Shown: piece by piece, positions 32,806 through 38,478 of the stretch
How positions within the stretch are numbered: position 1 is the first letter of the stretch
Layout of the letters: every line of letters starts with the position of its first letter
Source: Desulfuromonadales bacterium
GTDB taxonomy: Bacteria > Desulfobacterota > Desulfuromonadia > Desulfuromonadales > Syntrophotaleaceae
NCBI GenBank assembly: GCA_013619105.1
Contig: JABXKU010000019.1
Location: 1-38,478 of the forward strand
DNA length: 38,478 nucleotides
Direction: 5' to 3'
Made by a program: the position numbers and the translations under genes
Notes under the pieces: model-generated
Databases searched by the model: none
The model's input: only the letters and a program-made list of their open reading frames with translations
What the model was told of the DNA's origin: nothing

Positions 32806-33285
32806 TTAAAACAGACGAACCGCCAGAAAGATCCCGATCATGGCAAAGCCCAGGGCCATTTTGGCAGCGGTGCCCAAGACCAGGCCTAGAAACGCACCGA
32901 CACCGGCCCGGCTTGCGGCCTGTAAGTCGGCCCGAGCGGTGAGCTCACCGGCCATGGCGCCGAGGAAAGGGCCGAGTAAAAGGCCCGGTATGCCAAAAAA
33001 AAGACCGACCAGAGCCCCGGTGGCCGCACCGACCATGGCCCGGTTAGACGCCCCGAAACGCTTGGCGCCAAAGGCCCCGGCAATGAAATCGGCCAGCCAG
33101 GCCAATACCGCCAGGCCGCCCAGCAGGGTCAGGGTGCCCCAGCCTACATAGACAAAATCTTCCGCCCAAGCGGCGCACAGCAAGCCGGCAAACAGCAGCG
33201 GAGGGCCCGGCAGCACCGGTATTATCATCCCGGCAATACCCGACAGCACCAGCAGCACAGCCAAAGACCACAGAAAATAGACCAT
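32806..33285 (-). CDS. DUF456 membrane protein
   Basis: A ~159-residue, Gly/Ala-rich integral membrane protein with about four segments. The pattern GMIIPVLPGPPLLFAGLL, ADFIAGAFGAKRFGASNRAMVGAATGALVG and GPFLGAMAGEL is that of DUF456 (YqgC-like). Function unknown; these proteins sit in the inner membrane. Two ATGs compete: 33285, placed 8 bases after GGAG, and 33291, only two bases after it. I chose the former. Confidence 0.87.
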   Translation of the reverse strand: MVYFLWSLAVLLVLSGIAGMIIPVLPGPPLLFAGLLCAAWAEDFVYVGWGTLTLLGGLAVLAWLADFIAGAFGAKRFGASNRAMVGAATGALVGLFFGIPGLLLGPFLGAMAGELTARADLQAASRAGVGAFLGLVLGTAAKMALGFAMIGIFLAVRLF

Positions 33286-33488
33286 TTGCATATCTCCACG
33301 AAAACCTGAGTAAGCTTTCTCTGAAACATTCCGCCGCGCCATCGAGCATAGAATGGGGTCAGGCTTGATAGGTGGGGATTTCCTTCTGTTCGCCTAACGT
33401 ACTGGCATATTAACAAACTCCCGCCACCAAAAACACAAAATCCCCGCCCGAGGGAGAGGACTTTATTAGTTGTCTGAGCCATCTAAAT

Positions 33489-34364
33489 TTATTGGATGGC
33501 GTCTTTAATGGTCGCTTCGATGGCGTTGGGCGCGCCGGATATTTTCATGAAAGTCCCCATGCCCAGGTCCGGAAAGCTTTGCGCGATGCGGAATTTGCCG
33601 TGCAGGATATAAGCCTTGTTGCCAGAGACCAGCAGCTCATAAGGCAAATGAGGGGTATGGCGCAAATCGCCGCTATCGGTAGCGGCCATCACCGTTTTGT
33701 CGGCGCCCTTGCCTTCGATCATCGCCACGCCAAACACGGCTTCTTCTTTGCCCGGAATATCGATGCGATAGACTTTATTCACCCCTTTGCTTAAGGCGAG
33801 GCCCTTTTCCACCTTGCCCAGAGCGTTTTCATGGTCAACGTAGGCGACCAGTTCGATATGGTCGTCGAAATAGGGCATGCCTAACATATAGTGATATTTA
33901 CTCAGCTTCTTGGCGGTCAGTCTTTTTTCCATACCAAAGTCTTGCTGTTTGCCGAGGGCCTTTTCCAAGGCGGCGGCCACTCCGGATAGCTCACCTTTCA
34001 TGCGATAGACGTGCTGCATGAACAGGGGATTGGTATACACGGTTTGCAACTGGTCGTTTACCTGGGTCAAAGCGACCCGCACACCCGCGCCGTAACCGCC
34101 GAAATCGGAAGCGGCGGCCGTCTGTTTCAGGTCGGCATTGGTGACAACAAGAACCTGCGCGCCCTCATAGGGGGAATATTCGCCAACAATCTCGAACCCG
34201 CCGTCAATCAGTGCTTGTTTCACACCGTCCAATTTTTCGGAGATTAGTGCGGCTTCCTGCGCTGCCAGCACATAGGGAAAATAAAGGTCTTGAGCATGCA
34301 CCGTAGTGACCGCAAGCACGCTGAACAAACACAAAGTAGTTAGGCTGGCGAAAATCTTTCTCAT
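33489..34364 (-). CDS. Secreted conserved protein (DUF302-like N-terminal half)
   Basis: A 291-residue protein with a signal peptide (residues 1-24, ending VHA-QD). The N-terminal half, with SEKLDGVKQALIDGGFEIVGEYSPYEGAQVLVVTN, is weakly reminiscent of DUF302-like folds. The C-terminal half is unassigned. It has no lipobox and no membrane segment after the signal, so it is probably periplasmic. Monocistronic by orientation. No enzymatic motif recognised. Confidence 0.8.
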   Translation of the reverse strand: MRKIFASLTTLCLFSVLAVTTVHAQDLYFPYVLAAQEAALISEKLDGVKQALIDGGFEIVGEYSPYEGAQVLVVTNADLKQTAAASDFGGYGAGVRVALTQVNDQLQTVYTNPLFMQHVYRMKGELSGVAAALEKALGKQQDFGMEKRLTAKKLSKYHYMLGMPYFDDHIELVAYVDHENALGKVEKGLALSKGVNKVYRIDIPGKEEAVFGVAMIEGKGADKTVMAATDSGDLRHTPHLPYELLVSGNKAYILHGKFRIAQSFPDLGMGTFMKISGAPNAIEATIKDAIQ

Positions 34365-34728
34365 AAGTCGGCCACTCCATTAAATCATTGGTTTATATGG
34401 ATAGTGCGATGATAAGGAATTACGAGAACTTATCACCCCTCCATTAGCCGGTCAACGAAAAACCCTCCAGCTCGGCCCTGGTCTTAGGCCAGCAAGGTCT
34501 CCCTGAGGCTGCGGGATTTCGACGAGAATTCACCCTCGAAGCGGACCATGGGTGATGCATGCAGGTGTTGCCCGGCAAGGTTTGTGACGATGAGATTCAA
34601 GTGGCCAGAGGAGATCCACAAGGTGTACAGGAAAGCTCTAGGGACAGCTATTTAATTCCCTTGAATTAAATAGACTGCCCCCGGAATTCACTTACTAATC
34701 GTGCCTGCGACAATAAAAGGGTGCCTGC
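34365..34728. other. Intergenic region with a REP-like palindrome
   Basis: These 364 bases contain a perfect palindrome CTATTTAATT/AATTAAATAG at 34648-34673, flanked by imperfect GGGACAG/CTGCCC extensions. This form is typical of REP-type repeats. A 22-codon frame ending there (from 34591) has no supporting signals. I see no other feature. Confidence 0.5.
34648..34673. repeat. REP-like palindrome
   Basis: Ten-base arms CTATTTAATT (34648-34657) and AATTAAATAG (34664-34673) around CCCTTG. The outer bases GGGACAG and CTGCCCC extend the symmetry imperfectly. It resembles dispersed hairpins mobilised by REP-associated tyrosine transposases, none of which is in this window. Confidence 0.6.
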
Positions 34729-34890
34729 TTAGGCGCTCTTCTTGTCGTCGTCCGACCCATTCTTTTTTTCCTCCCGCACGGGGAGGCTGCAAGAGTTAGA
34801 CAGTCAGGTGTGCACACCGAGTCTGGGCAGAACCCAGCGGTTGAACACGAACCAGATGACGACAACCCCGATAATCCAAAGAAATTCCAC
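34729..34890 (-). CDS. Candidate small membrane selenoprotein (UGA read as selenocysteine)
   Basis: AGGAGG lies 5 bases before GTG 34890. The frame reads MEFLWIIGVVVIWFVFNRWV, LPRLGVHT, then an in-frame TGA (34804-34806), then LSNSCSLPVREEKKNG... and ends with TAA (34729-34731), 53 residues including the UGA codon. A hairpin with 6-bp stem and CGTGC loop (34770-34786) lies 17 bases after the TGA, where bacterial SECIS elements occur. The predicted U29-x4-C34 would be a redox pair placed just outside one membrane helix. To my recollection, similar small selenoproteins (LPKLGVxT-U...SC) exist in Geobacter relatives. If the TGA is a stop, the product is a 28-residue peptide. Confidence 0.72.
34770..34786 (-). 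promoter_or_regulatory. Candidate bacterial SECIS hairpin
   Basis: CCTCCC (minus strand) pairs with GGGAGG around CGTGC. It begins 17 bases after the TGA of the small membrane gene, so the apical loop is ~24-28 bases from the codon, within the range of bacterial SECIS elements. The loop G required by SelB is available. Confidence 0.55.
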
Positions 34891-35136
34891 TGCGACCTCC
34901 TATGTATATGCTTATCAATATATATCAGGTTGGTATTTAAGGCAAGGGGTCCAGAGAAAAAGCTTCATGGGTTGGCGATAGGAAGAAACTTGGGACAGCC
35001 ATGATAAGAAAGTATCTGACCCCTATAGCTATATGGCCCCTATAGATATACTCTCTTTTTACGTTGAAATTTTTGAGGCGTGGTAGGATTTACACCCCAG
35101 AACCAATCAGCAAAAATTCACCCCTAAGGAGCCAGC

Positions 35137-35541
35137 ATGTCCTACGACACGATAGAAGACGCGTTCAACTTTATCAGCAGCGGCCAACCAGGCGATCGCA
35201 AGGCGATGGTCCACCGGGGCACCGGCAAGGTCTTTCTGGCCTCCGTTGAAGCCGGGTTCGACCAGACTCCCCCTGAGGCCGATAGTGACCCCGACTATCT
35301 TCTCATCCCCCGCAAGCAAGATCTCGACCCGGGCAAGGGAATGATGCTCAAGTTCTTTAATGACCGCGCTCAAGCCGAGGTGCCGCAGGTTAAGGCGATC
35401 TTTACCCGCTCCGGGGCCTTTCGCAAGGTGAAAGATCTGATGCACCGTCTGCAGCTCCTCGACCACTGGTATATCTATGAAGAGCAGCAGATCGAAGCGC
35501 TGCTACGCCAATGGTGCCTGGATAATGGCCTCTCCCTTTAA
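35137..35541 (+). CDS. UPF0158 family protein
   Basis: A 134-residue soluble protein matching the UPF0158 pattern: a start region with a TG-x-V segment (HRGTGKVFLAS), the acidic DPDYLLIPR run, and the C-terminal RSGAFRKVKDLMHRLQLLDHWYIYEEQQIEALLRQWCLDNGL. Function unknown. AAGGAG stands six bases before the ATG at 35137. The YwbE gene follows in the same direction after 81 bases. Confidence 0.88.
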   Translation: MSYDTIEDAFNFISSGQPGDRKAMVHRGTGKVFLASVEAGFDQTPPEADSDPDYLLIPRKQDLDPGKGMMLKFFNDRAQAEVPQVKAIFTRSGAFRKVKDLMHRLQLLDHWYIYEEQQIEALLRQWCLDNGLSL

Positions 35542-35622
35542 GGCGCGAAGAAACCCCTAATTAGACCAGCGTTGGGACATATCGAACCCGCATAAACACC
35601 AAACAAGAGACGAGTCGAATCG

Positions 35623-35820
35623 ATGAATGGACAGAACAGAGCGGATATCACTCCCGGGCTTGCCGTAGTGATCATTCTTAAGCAGGATCAGCGCTCAGGT
35701 AAGCTGACCAAGGGGATCGTCAAAGACCTCTTGACCAAGTCACCCTTTCATTCCCGGGGGATTAAGGTCAGGTTGGAGGACGGTCAGGTTGGTAGAGTGC
35801 AGGGGCTTGCGGGCGAGTAG
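35623..35820 (+). CDS. YwbE family protein
   Basis: A 65-residue protein of the YwbE/DUF2196 family. The signature is PGLAVVIILKQDQRSGKLTKGIVKDLLTKSPFHSRGIKVRLEDGQVGRVQ, covering nearly the entire protein. It has an OB/KOW-like beta-barrel appearance with a basic surface. Role unknown. Size matches the family. It is probably cotranscribed with the UPF0158 gene. The 219-base gap that follows (35821-36039) has no gene. Confidence 0.9.
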   Translation: MNGQNRADITPGLAVVIILKQDQRSGKLTKGIVKDLLTKSPFHSRGIKVRLEDGQVGRVQGLAGE

Positions 35821-36039
35821 GATGGGCCTGATAGGTCAATTGTGGCTCAATGGGGTCTACCATCGAATTGCAGTGGTTCAATAACTCTGGACACCAACTG
35901 AGTGAGGTGGCCCCAGAATTCACTCAGGAGATGAGTCAAACAAAGATTTGACCCCTTTGTTTGTAAAAACGTGGCTCTAAGCCTAAAAACAAGGCCTTTT
36001 GAGTATGCGACTTGTTTTGTTTAAGCAACTTGAGGCGAT

Positions 36040-37101
36040 TCAGGAGGGCTGCCTGACAACGATATAGCCCCCAGTCTTGGCCGTTGCTCTTTGATAGTAA
36101 TTCCTGTCCCAGCGATAGTAGGTCTGGCCGCTAACCTCGACTTTGACGGCGTATTCCGGGATAGCCTTAATCTTTGCGCCATAGGGTGGATCAACCACCA
36201 CATACACAGGCTGGCCGTCGCGGGTGATCTGCTGATAAAAGGTGTGCTCGCTCAGGAAATAATTCTTTCCGTTAACCACGATTACTTCGTAAGAATCGAG
36301 AGAAGGGACATCCATCCCTAAGGGTGCAGAAACCAGCACGTACTTAACCTCACCCTGATAATAGGAGGATTGATACCAAGTGCTCCCGCAGTGGTAATAG
36401 GTGTAACCATTGGAATGTACTATGGTCTGGTTACACGGAGGCGAATCGTTCACATAATAGGTGATCGATATGCTGCGGTGATGATGGCCGCCATACCACC
36501 AGTGCGAATGCCAGTGGTCATCCCGGTAGTCATCGTACTCATCCTCGGCCCAATCCTGCCAGTCTTCCCGAGCTTCATCCCGGTGCTCTTGCCAGTCTTC
36601 GCGAGTCTCTTCACGCTGTTCCCAGCGATCCTTGTATGGCTCTTTTTGCTCCTCGGGGACGTTTTCCCAGCGCTGCTGTGCCTGCTCGGTGCGTTGCTGG
36701 GCCTTCTCCTGTTGTTCCGGAGTCAGATTCTGATAGCGGTCCTGCAGGTTTTGCCGCTGCTGAGGGCTCATATCTTGCCGTGCCTGTTGCCGGGTTTGGG
36801 CATCGGGCCGGGTTGTGGACTGCTGTCGATTCTGCAGGTCTGTTCGATTATAGGACGATTGCCTGGGTCGCGAAGTCTGTGACCAGTCTCTGCTTCTGGA
36901 ATAGGAATCTCTTGAAAAAGAACTTCTTTGATAAGAGCCCCCTGAAGATCTGCCACTGTTGCGTATCGAACCGAAGGAGCCGCCACCGCCTCGGGATATA
37001 CTGCGGCCGCCACCACGACCGCGAGCAGCACCAGGCTCAGGGGCAAGCACAACAACTGTAAAAATAAAGAGTATCGATAAGATAAACCCGGCCCGGATCA
37101 T
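36040..37101 (-). CDS. Exported low-complexity protein with DUF6515-like C-terminus
   Basis: A 353-residue protein. A signal peptide (~1-25) is followed by a Gly/Ser/Arg-rich stretch (~26-95), then a Gln/Arg/Glu-rich charged helix (~95-190; QQRQNLQDRYQNLTPEQQEKAQQ..., WEQREETREDWQEHRDEAREDW). A His/Tyr-rich hinge (HWHSHWWYGGHHH) leads to a C-terminal beta domain with repeated YY motifs (TYYHCGSTWYQSSYY, QTYYRWDRNYYQ) of the DUF6515 type. It is probably an envelope protein. The start overlaps the preceding gene's stop by 4 bases (ATGA), so the pair is coupled; AGGAGG precedes the ATG. Confidence 0.82.
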   Translation of the reverse strand: MIRAGFILSILFIFTVVVLAPEPGAARGRGGGRSISRGGGGSFGSIRNSGRSSGGSYQRSSFSRDSYSRSRDWSQTSRPRQSSYNRTDLQNRQQSTTRPDAQTRQQARQDMSPQQRQNLQDRYQNLTPEQQEKAQQRTEQAQQRWENVPEEQKEPYKDRWEQREETREDWQEHRDEAREDWQDWAEDEYDDYRDDHWHSHWWYGGHHHRSISITYYVNDSPPCNQTIVHSNGYTYYHCGSTWYQSSYYQGEVKYVLVSAPLGMDVPSLDSYEVIVVNGKNYFLSEHTFYQQITRDGQPVYVVVDPPYGAKIKAIPEYAVKVEVSGQTYYRWDRNYYQRATAKTGGYIVVRQPS

Positions 37102-37871
37102 TGCGCACCTCCTGCATTGGACTGAGCGGCAGGAGGAATCAATAGGGATAGCTTATTGGCCTTGGCCGGTGGGGTGAAGGAAAAAGCCTTTTCTTGTATT
37201 TCAACGGGAGTTTTCCAGCCCTGAAGATACGCGACAAATTGAGGAATTCCCGGTTGGTTGCGATAGGTAACAACCACCTTACGGATAAAGGGTGTATCGC
37301 TGCGTTCCACCCAGAGTTGCCAGTCGATATCGGCATTGCGAAAGGCCAGGTGATCGCACATAAAGCCCGCCGCCGTACTGGGTCCGACATAGATCGCCTG
37401 ATCCGGCAGTTCCAGCAGGAAGCCAAGATCGCTGTAAAGCAGATCTGCCAGTGGATGCGGTTCCTGCAACAGGTTTTCAAGCATGTCGAGGGTGTCATCA
37501 ATGCTTTCAGGGGCGCGAAACTGGGTATAGGCATTTTTACCTACATCCAAGATCGAAACCTGACTGCCGTCATACCAGAGCTTGTGAAAAACGCCATCAT
37601 CGCGAAACCGTTCGGCATAAAGCTTGTCCGGGCGCTGTAATACCAACCGGGTGCTCCTTTCAAACTGCAGACGATGACCATCTTCCTGGACCACGTCAAA
37701 AATCGCCTTTCCCTCGATTTCAAAGCTCTTGAGGCTTTCAAGAAAAGAGATGGCTCCTTGCAGAGCGGACACGGCTTGCAGATCGAGTTGAGTCTTTTCC
37801 GCCGCAAAGCTTTGGACCGAGACACTGAGAACGATCAGGAGAATAATGGTCGATTTGCTAAAAACCCGCAT
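37098..37871 (-). CDS. DUF2092 exported protein
   Basis: A 257-residue protein with a signal peptide (1-23, ending SFA-AE). The domain matches DUF2092, with the family pattern AISFLESLKSFEIEGKAIFDVV..., QRPDKLYAERFRDDGVFHKLWYDG and a late VWVERSDTPFIRKVVVTYRNQPG-like run (here LWVERSDTPFIRKVVVTYR). The fold resembles LolA/LolB lipoprotein carriers, so a role in lipid or lipoprotein handling in the periplasm is plausible but unproven. First gene of a two-gene operon with the low-complexity protein. Confidence 0.88.
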   Translation of the reverse strand: MRVFSKSTIILLIVLSVSVQSFAAEKTQLDLQAVSALQGAISFLESLKSFEIEGKAIFDVVQEDGHRLQFERSTRLVLQRPDKLYAERFRDDGVFHKLWYDGSQVSILDVGKNAYTQFRAPESIDDTLDMLENLLQEPHPLADLLYSDLGFLLELPDQAIYVGPSTAAGFMCDHLAFRNADIDWQLWVERSDTPFIRKVVVTYRNQPGIPQFVAYLQGWKTPVEIQEKAFSFTPPAKANKLSLLIPPAAQSNAGGAQ

Positions 37872-37997
37872 GTTCCATGCTCCTCTGCCGGTTGGGGTTC
37901 GCCCTTCAATGAAAAGAGCAATAGAAAGTTTATCGGGGGATGGCGTGAAGTCAAAGGCGGTGTGGTTCAGTCACCAGGGGCTTGATGGACTAAGAGT

Positions 37998-38216
37998 CTA
38001 GCGACCGGCGCTCTCGGCCAGCAGGGCGTGGCAAACCTCGGCCATGCAGGCAAGGTAGAGGGTCCCCAAGGTGTCGCTCGGCTGGTGGTAGTGGGGGTTG
38101 CGAAACATAGCGGTGTCGGTGAGCATCAGCGCCTTGTAGCCCTGGTCCCAGAAGGCGCCAACCAGCTGCCGAGACAAATTATTCTTACCGTGGTTGTCCG
38201 CCAGGAAGAGAAACCA
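37998..38216 (-). pseudogene. C-terminal remnant of an M28-type peptidase
   Basis: The frame carries FLFLADNHGKNNLSR, LMLTDTAMFRNPHYHQPSDT and a helical end. TDTAxFRNPHYHQPSDT is the hallmark of the C-terminal metal-site region of M28 aminopeptidases, whose full length is ~280-330 residues. Only ~70 residues remain. The nearest ATG (38261) belongs to sequence overlapping the neighbouring gene in another frame, so this piece probably has no proper start. Confidence 0.7.
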
Positions 38217-38478
38217 GTTGCGCCGCGACACTGCGGCCTTCGGCGTTACGCAGCAGGTCATATGAAACCGTCAGGGTGTCGCTGGAGGCTTCGGCCCGTT
38301 TTACCCCCATGGAATCGACGATCAGCGTTTTCTTTTCGAGCCACAGATAATCTTCGGGCCGTCCAAGAACGTCTGCCAGGATGTCCAGATAGACATCGAG
38401 AACTCGGTCATCCCTCCCGGGTGCCAGCAATTGCGCCTCTATCTGGCGAAGCTTTTTTTCAACCTCCGAGAGCTCCAT
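38185..38478 (-). CDS. Conserved hypothetical protein at the window edge
   Basis: A 97-codon frame running to the window edge; its ATG lies exactly at 38476-38478, so the true start may be further upstream. The protein is helical at first (EVEKKLRQIEAQLL), then mixed (LEKKTLIVDSMGVKRAEASS). Its end (SLPGGQPR) comes from the same bases as the start of the M28 remnant in the other frame, so a deletion may have fused two genes out of frame. No function recognised. Confidence 0.6.
   Translation of the reverse strand: MELSEVEKKLRQIEAQLLAPGRDDRVLDVYLDILADVLGRPEDYLWLEKKTLIVDSMGVKRAEASSDTLTVSYDLLRNAEGRSVAAQLVSLPGGQPR

Overview
The window looks like chromosomal DNA of a Desulfuromonadales-type bacterium (Geobacter/Pelobacter/Desulfuromonas relatives). 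This is inferred from gene content, from small proteins and repeats that resemble that group, and from a probable UGA-decoded small selenoprotein; no rRNA or tRNA gene is present to fix the taxonomy. No CRISPR array, integrase or intact transposase was seen.

Left flank (1-9050): housekeeping and conserved genes. These are a GNAT acetyltransferase, the DEAD-box helicase DbpA, a parvulin (PpiC), a CxxC-cluster protein, a BaiN/HI0933-type flavoprotein, a YchJ/SEC-C protein, DUF3014 and DUF3047 envelope proteins and a small Cys-rich protein.

Centre (9051-22257, all on the minus strand): one tightly packed operon for a contractile injection system of the extracellular/phage-tail-like (Afp/PVC) type. 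In transcription order: a Pvc16-like tail-terminator candidate, a polytopic membrane protein with an HEAGH motif, a decayed partial copy of the Pvc16-like C-terminus, sheath, tube, a Pro-rich disordered protein, a LysM protein, a VgrG-like spike, a PAAR-like tip candidate, a gp25 wedge, a baseplate-J protein fused to a BNR-like propeller, and a gpI-like baseplate protein. Three membrane or membrane-anchored proteins follow. No AAA+ ATPase, tape measure, tail fibre or recognisable toxin is in the window. Four of the fifteen intact or broken genes are predicted membrane proteins, so a cell-anchored rather than freely released machine is a reasonable hypothesis. The operon is bracketed by two direct copies of a ~250-bp element that carries a 16-codon ORF with a strong ribosome-binding site, conserved hairpins and a strong terminator.

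Right flank (23150-38478): a Bax-inhibitor-1 homologue, a secreted internally duplicated HEAT-like protein, a radical SAM/SPASM enzyme, a family 2 glycosyltransferase, an MBL-fold hydrolase, a DUF4870 protein, a zinc-ribbon/rhomboid/TPR fusion, a DUF456 protein, a secreted protein, a candidate 53-residue selenoprotein (UGA at 34804-34806 followed by a SECIS-like hairpin), UPF0158 and YwbE proteins, a two-gene envelope operon, and the C-terminal remnant of an M28 peptidase at the edge.

The window also holds small non-autonomous mobile elements. A 176-bp element with imperfect terminal inverted repeats and 6-bp target duplications is present in two full copies and one 52-bp deleted copy; two of the three insertions sit exactly in the TAA stop codon of a gene and turned it into TAG. 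A separate 163-bp MITE-like element lies at 29648-29810.
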